Shown: in pieces, positions 1 through 10,818 of the stretch
Layout: each line of letters begins with the position of its first letter
Numbering within the stretch: position 1 is the stretch's first letter
NCBI GenBank assembly: GCA_037957365.1
Contig: JARHVA010005356.1
Coordinates: 833,501-897,500, forward strand
Reading direction: 5' to 3'
Origin: Torreya grandis
Taxonomy: Eukaryota; Streptophyta; Pinopsida; Cupressales; Taxaceae
DNA length: 64,000 nucleotides
Made by a program: the position numbers and the translations under genes
The notes under the pieces: model-generated
What the model was told of the DNA's origin: nothing
Databases searched by the model: none
What the model saw: the letters and a program-made list of their open reading frames with translations, nothing else

Positions 1-301
1 GATATTGGAACTAAAAGAATAGTCCCTGGTTCTTTTAGTTGGTTCTTTTAGTTGGTTGTGATATCTGCTCTTGTTACTTGGTTTTTTAACTCTTTTTACT
101 ATGGAGTTTCTAGGTCTCTGTACAACCTGGGGTCTATCTTTGGTTTTTCATTTTTTTAGTTTCAAGTCTTTGTAATCCTAGTTTTATTACTTCTGTGAAG
201 TAGGTTTTAGGCTTTGCCTATGATCGTTATTGTTTTATCATTCTCCTTTTGTTCAGGGTTTCGGGGTCCCTTCAAAACTTGTTTTTACCTTAATCTAAAA
301 T
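1..301 (+). mobile_element. LINE 3' end fragment (last ORF3 codons plus 3' UTR)
   Basis: Positions 1-22 match the last codons and stop of the third reading frame of the LINE at 21,778-29,860. The following ~280 bases match that element's 3' UTR (29,598-29,860) almost throughout, including the terminal block ending in TTAATCTAAAA. A 14-bp segment (TTCTTTTAGTTGGT) is tandemly duplicated near the start. There is no long poly(A) tail. Sequence to the right (from about 302) is a minus-strand Tat integrase, so the LINE landed inside that gene. The 5' part of the copy lies outside the window. Confidence 0.85.
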
Positions 302-870
302 ATGATTGACTAAGGAAAATAAGAATGATATAATAAAATAAACATGTTTACATTATACCATGTGGTCAAATGAGGTTGGGTTAATATTCCCAATGATATC
401 AAGTCACCACATGGAAAACAACCATGGTGTAATCATTGGTTTTAGTATTTTGGTCAAGGCATGAATAAAATTAACATGCCTCTGACATTTTTTACACTTT
501 TTGACATAAGGATTTGTATCTGCTTCTATAGTTGGTCAATAGTAATCAGTACATAGGATTTTTTTGGCTAAGATGGTCCCAATGGTGTGTTTTCCACATA
601 CTCCATGAACTTTCTATAATGATAATGTTGCTTCTATCAAATTTAAACAATGAATAAGATTTCTATCAAAGTTGTGGTAGTAAAGGGTTGGGACAAGTAA
701 TGCATAGCATGAGGCTTGGTGGGTAGATGCCTTTTGTTGTTTACGTGATAATTCTAGTGGCATGATATGGTCATGAAGGTAATTAAAAAGTTCTGAGTAC
801 CCAATAGAGTTGGGACCAATAATATCACATATTATTATGATGGTTAAAGATTCATGAGTAGGCAATAGAA
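302..870 (-). pseudogene. Tat-type integrase, N-terminal zinc-binding region and start of core
   Basis: The minus-strand frame 865-614 is open for 83 codons and matches the linker before integrase (SELFNYLHDHIMP, SRKQQKA, TLYYHNFD). From 614 to about 420 the frame continues into an HHCC-type zinc-binding region with a KKCKKCQRH motif. The following stretch corresponds to the start of the catalytic core (GNINPTSFDH), but stop codons intervene. The core is cut off at about 302 by the LINE. Nothing beyond the first catalytic residue region is present, so this cannot be a functional integrase. Confidence 0.75.
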
Positions 871-879
871 TATTTTAAA

Positions 880-1340
880 TGAGGAATTAATATTCTTTTT
901 CCTTGTCTATGTGACAAATTAGATAACTAATGGTGGTTATGGAACCTACTATCCTATTACTAACCATAGGTATGTGTTCAAACTATATGTTAGAAGTGTT
1001 TTATTTGAGAACATCGACCATTGCCTTGTATGGCACCATCTTGTCATCTTTGGTTTGAAAGTGGTCTATAACCTAATTAATGATTATATAAGAATCACCA
1101 TAAACCATGAGATGTTGAATATTCTATTATAATACCTAATGAATCCCTACAATAAGTGCTTCATATTTACCCATGTTCTTAGTACTAGGAAAGTTGATAG
1201 AAATGATTTAGGGATAATATCCTCCTATGGTGTAATAAAGAGGCATGCCCTCGATCCATGTGATATGAATGATCCATCAAAATATAGATTTTGATGTTAC
1301 TCCTCAAGAGGTGTTTCAATAATGGTCATGGTGGATTCAT
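880..1340 (-). pseudogene. Second (archaeal-type) RNase H domain of the Tat element
   Basis: The minus strand reads NLYFDGSFISHGSRA near 1,300, followed by LFITP and further weak similarity down to about 900. This matches the FDG..S..G..AG..F.T pattern of the extra RNase H that Tat elements carry between their own RNase H and integrase. The first catalytic Asp is still readable. Later catalytic positions are obscured by stops and frameshifts. The position between the first RNase H and integrase supports the call more than the sequence alone. Confidence 0.65.
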
Positions 1341-1479
1341 TTGGGAATTAAAAAGTGAGGGGTTTAATATTTGTGAAGGGAGATTCACCAAGTTGATAGG
1401 CAAGTAATTGTCCCTTTATGGCTTTCTAGTTAACATATTCTATCTCAAACCTACTTAGAAGCATGATCATTTATCCATA

Positions 1480-2620
1480 TGGCCTTGTAATGTTATCTTG
1501 GATAGTAGTACTTAAGCAGATCTACTTGGGACATAACTATGGTCTTATTATTAAGAATGTAATGCCACAATTTTTGTGCTACAAAAACCATAGCTAAACA
1601 AGATTTTTCTATTAGCATGTAGTTTTGTTCATACATAACTAGTGTACAGCTTAGATAGTATATCGTATGTTATTTTTCATTGTTGTCATGTTGAGCTAGA
1701 AGTGCCCCTAGGGTCTTATACGTGGTATATAGATATAGTAGCAATGGCTTTCTCAACATTTTTGGTAACAAAATAGGTGGATTGGCAAGATATTCCTTTA
1801 TGTGTTAGAAATATTTCTAATAGTTTTTATCCTAATAAAATGTGACAACCTTATTTAGTAAGTGTGTAAATGAATGGCATTTATTAGCAAACTATGATAT
1901 GAATTGCCTGATGGATTGAATCTTGCCCTCTGAACTATATAGTTACCTCAAATTGAAAGGAGGCAGAATCTTTGTAATGGATTGTACTTTTCCAAGATCA
2001 ACTTCAATAACTTGATGAGAGATGATGAAGCCTAATAATTGCCTAAAGTGACACCTTATATTCATAAAGCCTCTCAAATATTATCCATAGTAAAGTTGGA
2101 TGATTAGCATGGGCCTTTGATTTACCGAATATGTCATCAACATAATATTCAACAATGTCATGGATCATATCATGAAATATGATGGTCATGAATCTTTAGT
2201 ACGTGGCCCCAACATTATTAAGACCAAATGACATAACTCGATAATAAAATGCTCCCCATGGAGTGTTAAACATTATCTTGTGTTGGTCTTAAGGTGAGAT
2301 ACGGATCTGGTTATATCCTACAAATTCATCCATAAGTGAAATCATTTCATAAATTATTACGGAATCAAATATCATGTCAATATTTGGTAGAGGAAATTTC
2401 TCCTTGGGGCAGGCCTTATTTATATCTTTAAAATCAGTTCATATTTTTATTCCTTCAAGTTTCTTATTAATAGCCACAACATTTGAGATCTGCTTTGAAT
2501 AGTCTATCAATCAGATACATCTCACATCTAAGAATTTTTCCAACTCTTTTATTACTAATATAACAATATGAAGATTCATCTTGCATAGTTTTTACTTTAC
2601 AAGTTTGGCATTAGGATGTA
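1480..2620 (-). pseudogene. Tat-type reverse transcriptase and RNase H
   Basis: On the minus strand, a palm segment reads NTPWGAFYYRVMSFGLNN (about 2,275-2,220), followed by RFMTIIFHDMIHDIVEYYVDD, where the catalytic YVDD box is at 2,132-2,146. RNase H similarity follows at about 1,720-1,530 (LGALLAQHDNNEK, then YYLS, YEQNY and LWHYIL). These motifs copy the retroelement RNA into DNA and remove the template in active relatives. Several in-frame stops and frame changes show decay. YVDD itself survives, so loss of function is due to reading-frame breaks rather than active-site change. Confidence 0.85.
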
Positions 2621-3299
2621 TAAAAAGGTGATGTATAACCAAGGTGAGGTCCAAACCTAACATATCTAGATAGGCCCAAGTAAATATGTCAACAAATTCC
2701 CTCAAAATGGTTGTGAAGATTTCACATTCCTCTTTAGTGAGGGATGCACCTAATTTGATCCATTTTTGAACATTTGGAATCCTAATGTCAACTTACATAG
2801 TATATTATATTAGAAGAGTTGAGCTATCCTCCAAAATGGTTAGTAATGATTTGAATTGGCCTAAAACTATAAAGTCCTTTAGTTAAAATAGTTATTCAAA
2901 ATTCTCTAAATAAAATAAATCTAAAAATCCTAATGGTAGGGATGGCCATGTTACAAACACTATAGTAAATTCATGGGCAATTCAAGCAAAGGCATCTTTA
3001 TCTGCATAATTGAACTTAGACCTAAAATTAAGGTCATCATTGGTGGTCTGCATAGCTTCATTTGAAGAAAGGTGAACACCCCCATATAATAATACCTACA
3101 ATAGGTTTTTAAAAAAATATTGGCCTTTCTTGTCACTTTTACCCTAGTCCAAAATCACCTCAAAGAGGTTTTCACTTTAGGACCTCAATGTTTTAATCTT
3201 TTATTTTTGGCTAAGGGTGTTCACCCACTCTTCATTATCATAATCCTTAATAGTGATTATTTATGGTTTTAGATCAACTATTTTATATTCAAGATGCTT

Positions 3300-3670
3300 G
3301 ATAATATTTAGAGACAAAATTTAGGCCTAACCCATTATAAATGATGACATGTTTAAATTTGTGCCACATTACGACAAATTCAATGTATAGGGGATTCTTA
3401 TGGAGAGGACCAAGGGATGACATATCACTTTGGTCGAAGGTCAACTATTGGCCTAGGGATATATGTCCAACCAAATATTGAAATTTTTTTGGGGTTATGT
3501 GATTTAAAACTTGGGATTGGCCTAAGACTTCTATCAAGATGTTCTTGTGGATAGTAGATGCATGCAACAAATCTATAATGGAGATTTGTGTGTGTGTCTT
3601 TTGGAGTTTTTCCATAATGTCGTGTATTTTCCTTAATAGTGGTATATGGCTTGTTCCTAGCCATCATAGT
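3300..3670 (-). pseudogene. Tat element gag-protease linker region
   Basis: The minus strand at about 3,600-3,400 reads SIIDLLHASTIHKNILIEV, then PKKFQYLVGHI and SDMSSLGPLHKNPLYI. The layout (short helical segment, then a SD..P..G..HN/KPLYI block) is seen just upstream of the aspartic protease in Tat elements. An 80-codon open frame in another phase covers the same DNA (3,667-3,425), but it is antisense-phase noise. The protease core expected at 3,300-2,900 is not readable to me. No regulatory signal is visible. Confidence 0.55.
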
Positions 3671-4879
3671 GGGTTAGATTAGTTCATTAGGAGGAGGTTG
3701 TGGTATTTTAATAGTAATCTTAGACCATTGAGTTGTGATTGTCCAATCAAGATTAGATACAAGACTATTATAAGGTGATGATGATGGAGATGGGCTATAT
3801 GGGAGAAGTATTAATTTCTAGTACTTGGTTTTGGACATGGGGTAATGAATAGTTATCAATATAGGGTCCTACATTATTAATCCCTAGTTGTTACATGTCA
3901 AAAAAGGATTACTGACATAAATGGGTTGATTGGAATTGTTTGGAAATGATCCTAGTTTGTTATCACTTGGTCTAGGATTAATGGTCATCATTGAAATATG
4001 AACTTCCACAATATGTCCTAACACCTTATTTTATTCATGTGAAACTTCATGGTAAGTTTTTTGGTTATTAGAATCACTTTGGCCTTGGTTCCTCCCATTT
4101 AGAAGATCTATTGTTTTTGCTATTGATATTATTGTTGTTGTCATAGAAGTTGTTGATACTATTTTGGCCTTCATTGTTGTTATTTTTTATTATTATTTTT
4201 ATGTTATAGAAAGGGGTTTTGGTAGATACATAGGTTTTGGTTGGTGTAGATGCTCTATTATTTAATGTAATTTTCCCATTTTCCAACATATTATTGATGA
4301 GATGTTTTATCTTCACATAATGACATAGATTATATGCATGAACATGATGTTATTCAAAGAACTCATTTTATGTATACCAAACTATATATGGAATACCCTC
4401 AAGATAATGTTTCAAAATTATCTAGATAATCATATTATATATAGATATCTTATGAAACATTACTTATATAGGTTTACCAAGGTCATTGAAGACTTGAGGA
4501 GTGTGTTTCCTTCTCAGAGGAGGATTTTGAAAAGGTGGTGGTTGATGCATTTATGGAATAGGTCTAGGTTGTTGTGAAGGTTACACTTACTAAATAGGTT
4601 GTTATTGAGGAGTAAGCTATATTTTTGGCATTGGATAAGTAGATAGTGTTTTCACCATTTATAAATGATGTGACTCAGTTACTCCATTTATAAAAACATT
4701 CTTATTATTATTATATTTCTTATATTTTTCATAGTTACTGGCCTAGGATGGTTTGAATGCTTGCACTTGGGCTTGGTTATGGTTCTGATCTGGGCATGCT
4801 CCTTAGTTTTATTTTTAATTTTGGTTTTAAGAGGTTTACTTGATAATCCCTTTGATAATAAGGTATTTTTTAATTAGTA

Positions 4880-5270
4880 AACCTTAATCAATGATCTATT
4901 TGAAGGTATGTGTACATTGAAGCTCTAGATGATAGGATATTTCACTATGCAATTTTTTCATGAAAACAATGGATAATTGTTTGTCTGATAAACTATGAGT
5001 GAAGCAACTAACAAGTACTATCAATCTCTATATATAACTTTCAAATATTTTTCCAAATTTGTGTTCGGATTGAGTCAAATCTACTAATAAAATTTCTTGT
5101 TTGAGATTATCATAGAAATGTTGCACAAACTTGTTTGAGAGGTTGTCAAAATTAGATATAGAATTCTTTGGTAATTTGAGGAACCACTCTAAATCCTATC
5201 CTAAAAGATTGTGAAGAAACAAAAGGGGGAGGTTAATATCGACATAAGCCATTTGTTGACAAGTGATAAA
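4880..5270 (-). pseudogene. Tat element gag (retrotrans_gag-like domain)
   Basis: The minus strand carries SNKFVQHFYDNLKQEI, then LTQSEHKFGKIFESYI, FTHSLSDKQLSIVFMKKLHSEIS and LELQCTYL. The pattern (capsid-like helices; S..ESF..Y..R, then F...L) is typical of Ty3/gypsy gag. It would form the particle coat in a working relative. Stops interrupt the frame at several points. The preceding (rightward) DNA up to 6,810 is weakly coding-like gag N-terminus, and 4,880-3,700 is a low-complexity Asn/Gln-rich segment with no domain I can name. Confidence 0.65.
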
Positions 5271-6542
5271 TAACTTTGTCAAATGGGACTTAGGTCTCCT
5301 TTACCCTTATATTTATCAAATTTAGGTGGTTCATAGCCTAGAGGAAATGGTATCTAAATATACTCCATGTTGAATGTGTTTTAACACACATCATCTAACT
5401 TGAACTCATTGGTTTGTTTCCTTGATTGAATGGTAGTAATTGCATCCTTCATTTATTATAGTTATTATGCCAAAAAATTGGATGGTAAATTTGGTTGGTG
5501 TGTTTGTTGGTTGGTCAAAGGTGGATTACTTTGACCAATTATGGTTTGTTGTGGAATGTTGGTTTGATGAATGAACTGACTAGGAATATGTATATGTGGA
5601 TTGGGATGTGGTTGTTGAAATTACATGCATTATGATGTGATATTCTAGTTTGTATTTGGCATATATCCTTGACTTTCAGGGAATTGGGGCTATTATAGGA
5701 GAATATGTATCTAGATAAAATATTGTACTTATTGAGGTTGAGTAGGGACTTGTTGCCAACCAATCAAACTTGGTTGAATAAAGGGAACTTGTAGACTAAG
5801 GTCCTATCTTTGGATTTATGGCACGTTCTGAGAAAAAGATAATTACTACCTAATCGGTACTTGCTCTAAAATGGTACATATTTATTATACAAATACATGT
5901 TGTGAACTAGATGTTTATTGGGTGTTCGACATTTATCTTTGACAAATAAACATAAATTGTTGATTAGACAACATTTTCAATTCTAAAAATATATTGTTTT
6001 ATGAATGTTGAGGTACATTTACCATTACCTATCAAGGAGGAACATTTGTTTCCCCTGTTGAGGTGGTATAGTATTATACCTTTGAAATGATGCTATAATA
6101 GATTGTGATTATTTTTGTGTAATGCTAGCCATCACCTATTTAGGTGGAGTAGCATTCATCACTTGTTATTAAGGCAAAGCATAGTTAGTGCTTGATTACT
6201 TAATCCCTATGGTTGCATGATTGAAGAAGAAATTGGTTGAGGATTGGAAGTAATATATTATGGTTAAGATGTAAGAGTTCTTTCCCCCTACCATTATGAA
6301 CTACTCATGGAACTAATTGATTCCACTTGTTGAAAACTATTTTTTGGTACATTTAAACCAATTTGGCCTAGATTGGAAGACACTTGTGTGTTATCCACCA
6401 TGTTTGGTACATTATTCTACATAGAATCCATAGTCACCTCTTCAATAGATGGGACATTATGCATGCCACTGACTAAAGTGATTTAATCAAATGGGTTTAT
6501 ACCCAAATTATCTTGACCTATAAACTCAATTAATACTAATAT

Positions 6543-6810
6543 TTAAGGAGATAGCTCTATGAATGGAACATTTGACATAGCCATGGCATTAAAATTATGT
6601 GATATATTCAAATAAGTTTCATATGCTTGTTGTATTTGTTTAAAATGGTCTTCCATGAGGCCCTTTATTTTTAAAACAATATTTAGGTCTTGATATGACA
6701 TTGGCATGAGCATTTGAGGATGAATAATATAGGCATGTTCAATAGTTTGGGTATAAGGTGTGTTGAGAGGCACTCTAACTAGACTAGGAAAATTTTTATG
6801 GGCAAAGTCT
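6543..6810 (-). pseudogene. Tat element gag N-terminal region
   Basis: An open minus-strand frame (6,773-6,543, 76 codons, extended upstream in frame to about 6,810) reads VPLNTPYTQTIEHAYI, then PMSYQDLNIVLKIKGLMEDH and a helical Gln-rich segment. Composition and order resemble the Pro/Gln-rich leader of Tat gag before the capsid domain. The region just to its right (from about 6,815) belongs to another element, so the true start and 5' UTR are missing. Assignment rests on position and style rather than a named domain. Confidence 0.5.
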
Positions 6811-6814
6811 ATTG

Positions 6815-7389
6815 GAAAGCTAGGTAAATTGAATGATTCAAATGAGTATCAAAATTATTGTTGATTAAGTTGTGTGTACTCCAAAATTAAATCAACACAT
6901 TCACATTTTATTTTTTGAGGAGACCCACCACTTTAATAATTCAAGGAGTAATAATAATTGAAAGTGCATGATAGGAAATACTAGGTTAAGAATCTTCATA
7001 TTCATCATTGGGTTTATCCAAACATGCACCTAAGGCCTCATCATCTTCAGGATCCTCATTCTCACCTTAAATGTAAATTAACTTATTTTCATCACAATAA
7101 TTTAATTTTCTCCATTTTCTATCACATCCAAAACATAAACCTTTTGTATGCTTATCCTCAATTTGTTGAGGGGTCAATCTAGTAGGTTGAGGAAATGATA
7201 CCATTAAGACCATGTATTCATGGACATTAATGAAAGGTATTCATTTTATCATCTCTTTTTACTAAAAATTGAATTATCTTAGGATGTATTTAGATATTTA
7301 ACTAGGAATAAACATGTGAACCTCTTTTTTGATATTATCTTTGAGGCTACCCAAAAATAGGTTAATCAGATTTTCCTTAGTCGTGTCTA
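6815..7389 (-). pseudogene. Chromovirus gag C-terminus, zinc knuckle and protease start (half 2 of split gene)
   Basis: The minus strand from 7,389 reads TTKENLINLFLGSLKDNIKK, a gag segment. It then gives TRLTPQQIEDKHTKGLCFGC and DRKWRKLNYC, a degenerate zinc knuckle, then an acidic stretch (GENEDPEDDEALGA). A protease-like segment with STHNLI follows near 6,880. It is the direct continuation of the gag at 17,590-18,220: removing 7,390-17,584 and one copy of the 5-bp target duplication restores the gag reading frame. The protease Asp-Ser-Gly motif is damaged (stop, then FWSTHN). Similarity ends at about 6,815, where the Tat gag begins. Confidence 0.75.
7385..7389. repeat. Left target-site duplication (GTCTA) of the 7,390-17,584 gypsy element
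   Basis: GTCTA immediately precedes the 5' LTR. ATCTA at 17,585-17,589 immediately follows the 3' LTR. Four of five bases match, as expected for an old 5-bp integrase duplication. Confidence 0.6.
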
Positions 7390-7569
7390 TGATGCAATGT
7401 CATCACCCTATCTAATAAATTTTGGCTTGTTAGTATAGTTTTTGAGCCTTTATAGGGTATTATTAGTCTTATATATCCTATTAGAGTCATTTTTTGGTAT
7501 TATGAGTGAATAAAATTTGAATTAGATCTCTTTTGTCATTTTCTTGTCAAAACTACCAATTCAAATTTT

Positions 7570-7588
7570 TGAATTTCTTTCTTTGTTT
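7570..7588. repeat. Target-site duplication of the ORF1-only LINE (left copy)
   Basis: TGAATTTCTTTCTTTGTTT here is repeated exactly at 9,331-9,349 on the other side of the insertion. The 3' LTR of the host element has a single, uninterrupted version of this region (about 16,281-16,301), which serves as the empty site. Confidence 0.9.
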
Positions 7589-9330
7589 TAGATTAAGGTA
7601 AAAATAGGTTTTGAAGGGACCCCAAAACCCTATACAACAAGGTGAAAGATAAACCATAAAGCACAACCAGGTTAACAAAAGAACCTAATTATAGAAAAGT
7701 ACCAAAACCAAGTTTTACAGGGACCTGTTAGCAACAAATATGACTAGAAAAAATAGCTATCAGAACACTGATATGAAAGTTAACCAACTAGATCAACAAG
7801 CTGAACAACCTCCCAAACCAGTAACCAGTAAACCAGAAAAGCGACCAATTTACTAACCCCAAAAACTAGTCTGCAAAAGGGAACTTTAGATGAGTCTTTA
7901 AAGTTAAGGTTTTTTTTTTTTTGCATGACCGAAGGTTCATATCTAGAGGAGCGACCACAAGGTAGGACTTCTTTCTCCTTACTACTGTCCAACCGTCCTC
8001 TACCTTAGCTGCCTCAGCAACCCATGCCTCAGAAGACAATGATCTTTGGAATCCAGTGGGCATAAAATCCTTGTGAGAATCAAACACAGTCTAGCTCTTA
8101 GAAAGATCCTCCAAAGCAGGGGAAGAGACCACCATCTCCTCCTTTGGCTTAGCTATATCACTAACCACAGCCTCCGCAAGGGCTTCATTAGATTGTTTCA
8201 CCAAAGATTCCTCTTCAACTTTTAGTTCAGATTATGAACTTTCCTCATTCTTAGACTCTGAATCAGTTGTTGCTTCCAGAGGTTGTTTATCAATGTTATG
8301 TTTAGAGGAAACCTTAGGCCACCAAGAAGGTGAACGTCTGGGATTGGATTTCCCAGCAACACAACGAGCAAAAATATGACCCATCTGGTGGCACTTCCTA
8401 CACCAAAAAGGGATCCCCTCATAATCCAAAATTTATTTCTAGGTACCCCTTGGGGATTCAAGGCAAATTGCCTCAGGAAGGCCCTTAGAAACATCTAGAT
8501 CTACCAGGAATCGTGCACACGTCGATTGGAGTAGAATCATACTATCTTCTTTATATAAAAAATCCCCTATAGCATTTCCAATGGTTTTAAAAACCTCCTC
8601 ATGCCACAGGTGTATCAGAAGATAAGGGAGCTGTACCCATATAGGGAGCTTGTTAAAGGATTCTGAGAGAGGATTAAAATCCTTATGCCAAGGTTTGGCC
8701 ATAAGAGGAAATCTGCCCTGCCAAGAAAAATTATTGTGACACAATATAGACTTCCTATCTTCAGGGCTTTGAAATACTATTATAAAAAAGCCCTTGGTGC
8801 AAGGAATGATTTGAACATCTCTAATTTGCATCCAGTTCTTTGAAATCTAGTTCTTTAGACCTATAAGAGAGGGCCAAAAACCATAGAAACAAAAAATGGC
8901 ACCACAAGAGGAAAACCGTTCTTTCGATTGGAAGATATTTTCCACTAGTTCAGGTTCTAGAGTTACCCTAATAGGTTTTAAAGCACTTACAGGTGAAATG
9001 CGGGTTGGCCCAAATGATGCATGAGGTAAAGCATCATGAATATCTGCTTCAAAGGCTGCCACATTCGTGAATGTTCTTCCCCCAAGTCCATACCCTGAAC
9101 CAGGAGCATAGGCAGAATGTAAGGCTATAGTATCTCCTCCCCTCGTAGAAGAAATCACTTTAGGGGCATTCAGATCCCTCCCCTCACTAGCAAAAAAATC
9201 CCCACCCTTAATGGTAGCCACAGCCACACCAGCTGCCGGAATCCCAACAGCTGATTTCAAATTTTGAGGGAGCGAGCGCATAAGAGTCATGTGAAATGCT
9301 TGAAGATAGTTTTACATTAAAAAATGTTCA
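7589..9330 (-). mobile_element. ORF1-only LINE, non-autonomous
   Basis: A 1.74-kb minus-strand insertion bounded by perfect 19-bp duplications. It holds a short 5' leader (about 40 bases), one ORF1 frame with a DUF4283 domain and a CCHC zinc knuckle, then a 3' UTR whose last ~55 bases (7,589-7,645) match the 3' end of the ORF1-ORF2-ORF3 LINE at 21,778-29,860. There is no endonuclease, reverse transcriptase or RNase H sequence. The rest of the 3' UTR is not clearly similar to the autonomous element. An ORF1-only layout resembles mammalian HAL1 elements; machinery supplied in trans is inferred. Confidence 0.85.
7863..9290 (-). pseudogene. LINE ORF1 protein (DUF4283 plus CCHC zinc knuckle), stops but no frameshift
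   Basis: One minus-strand frame runs from ATG at 9,290 to the end near 7,866, about 475 codons, broken only by in-frame stops (for example TAG at 8,847-8,849, others near 8,436, 8,230 and 8,095). Residues 1-145 are Gly/Ala-rich with FCFYGFWPSL at the end. Next comes a DUF4283 RNA-binding domain (ISKNW, CTKGFFIIVFQ, KPWHKDFNP, PIWVQLPYLLIHLW). The zinc knuckle CRKCHQMGHIFARC (near 8,400-8,360) keeps all four ligands. The C-terminus is basic (DGWTVVRRKK). Such proteins bind the element RNA. Frame preservation points to a fairly young copy silenced by point mutations. Confidence 0.85.
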
Positions 9331-9349
9331 TGAATTTCTTTCTTTGTTT
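9331..9349. repeat. Target-site duplication of the ORF1-only LINE (right copy)
   Basis: Exact copy of 7,570-7,588. It flanks the 5' end of the minus-strand LINE. Confidence 0.9.
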
Positions 9350-9797
9350 ATATGGTATAAATAATGTATTTTCTAGGATAAAATGTTTTATTCTTGTTTG
9401 TTTAGTGGTATCTTATGTGTTAGGATTATATTAAGTTAGTTTTCACCTTTTTGGATATGTTTCCCTGCTCTAACCTTATGTAACACCCAAAAAGACTAGT
9501 TGTACAAGCATGAACATACATTAGAGGTTAACAAGAATTAGTTAGAGAGTTTTTAGGGGTTAAAAAAATGAGATGAGTCAAGTAGTAATTCATCCCAATG
9601 TAGATAGGGTAGATTTATTTAATAAAATAAATAATAAGATCAAAAAAATTGAGAAGAGAAGACTTTATGCCTTTGTTTTTTTGTATATGACTGTATAATT
9701 TCAGGAATGTTAATAAATGAAGAAAGATTTGAATAATATTGAGACTTAATTTGAGACCCTTGCTAAGTGATATATATGTATTTATGTATATTTATAT

Positions 9798-9800
<3 letters not shown>

Positions 9801-9888
<88 letters not shown>
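9801..9888. repeat. CA dinucleotide microsatellite, 44 units
   Basis: An uninterrupted CA run inside the 5' LTR. At the matching place the 3' LTR has only a short TA-rich stretch (about 16,707-16,730), so the run grew after insertion. Confidence 0.95.
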
Positions 9889-9890
<2 letters not shown>

Positions 9891-9915
9891 AACACATATT
9901 GTTGATTTCATTATG

Positions 9916-10166
9916 TAGTTTGAGTTGTATCATTGATCTATATATGTAAAAGAGAGAAATGTAGGCCTAGAGAATTCTATTTTTGACACAGTCAAGTATC
10001 AAGAGGTGTGGAAGGTTATTTTAGTCCAATTTAGGTATTTTAGTGATTTAAATTGTGTTTTTAATCACTAATTAATAAAATAATGTTTTTTAGATACTCA
10101 TAACCCCTAAAGGAGACAAAAACTTCATTAAACCTCAATTTTATTGCACAAAATATTGTGCCTTGT

Positions 10167-10170
<4 letters not shown>
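9916..10170 (+). repeat. LTR segment, copy 1 of a tandem duplication
   Basis: TAGTTTGAGTTGTATCATTG at 9,916 recurs at 10,564, a 648-bp period. The two ~255-bp copies (here and 10,564-10,818) both align to one segment in the 3' LTR (about 16,745-17,000). The repeated unit is therefore microsatellite plus unique LTR sequence. Confidence 0.8.
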
Positions 10171-10218
<48 letters not shown>

Positions 10219-10220
10219 TA

Positions 10221-10261
<41 letters not shown>

Positions 10262-10276
10262 ATATGTATATATATG

Positions 10277-10347
<71 letters not shown>

Positions 10348-10348
10348 G

Positions 10349-10387
<39 letters not shown>

Positions 10388-10462
10388 TTATATATATATA
10401 TATATATGTATATATATAAACACACACACATATATATATATATGTATATATATATGTGTGTT

Positions 10463-10537
<75 letters not shown>

Positions 10538-10552
10538 GTATATATATATATG
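10171..10552. repeat. Compound CA/TA/TG microsatellite
   Basis: CA units (10,171-10,213) are followed by long TA runs with TATG variants, a TG block (about 10,356-10,381), then more TA. The CA and TG blocks are reverse complements around a TA core. Several apparent open frames here only translate the repeat and are not genes. Confidence 0.95.
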
Positions 10553-10563
10553 GATTTTCTATC

Positions 10564-10818
10564 TAGTTTGAGTTGTATCATTGATCTATAGATGTAAAGG
10601 AGAGAAATGTAGGCCTAGAGCATTCTGTGTTTGACATAATCAAGTATCAAGAGGTGTGGTAGGTTCCTTTAGTCCAATTCATGTATTTTGATGATTGAAA
10701 TTATATTTTTTAATCACTAATAACTAAAAAAAAAAACTCAAAACCCATGGAAGAGTTAAAAAATTCATTCAAATGACAAGTTTGTTGCACACAGTCTTAT
10801 ACCTTATTTTATTGTGTA
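10564..10818 (+). repeat. LTR segment, copy 2 of a tandem duplication
   Basis: Second copy of the 9,916-10,170 segment; see that entry. It runs straight on into the remaining 3' part of the LTR. Confidence 0.8.

Larger units (their letters stand above)
302..6810 (-). mobile_element. Decayed Tat-lineage Ty3/gypsy retrotransposon, internal region
   Basis: Reading the minus strand from right to left gives, in order, gag (6,810-4,880), the gag-protease region (about 3,670-3,300), reverse transcriptase (about 2,600-1,900), RNase H (about 1,720-1,480), a second RNase H-like domain (about 1,340-880) and the start of integrase (870-302). A second RNase H before integrase is characteristic of the Tat/Ogre lineage. 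All frames carry many stops and shifts, so this is an old inactive copy. No LTR is visible: the left end is cut by the LINE at 1-301, and the right end meets a different gypsy gag-protease fragment near 6,810. Confidence 0.8.

Noticed and set aside
9767..9949. 60-codon plus-strand frame with a poly(Thr-His) run
   Set aside because: Direct translation of the CA microsatellite.
10128..10591. Several overlapping open frames on both strands with Tyr/Ile/His/Thr repeats
   Set aside because: They only translate the CA/TA/TG microsatellite; no start context, domain or composition of a real protein.
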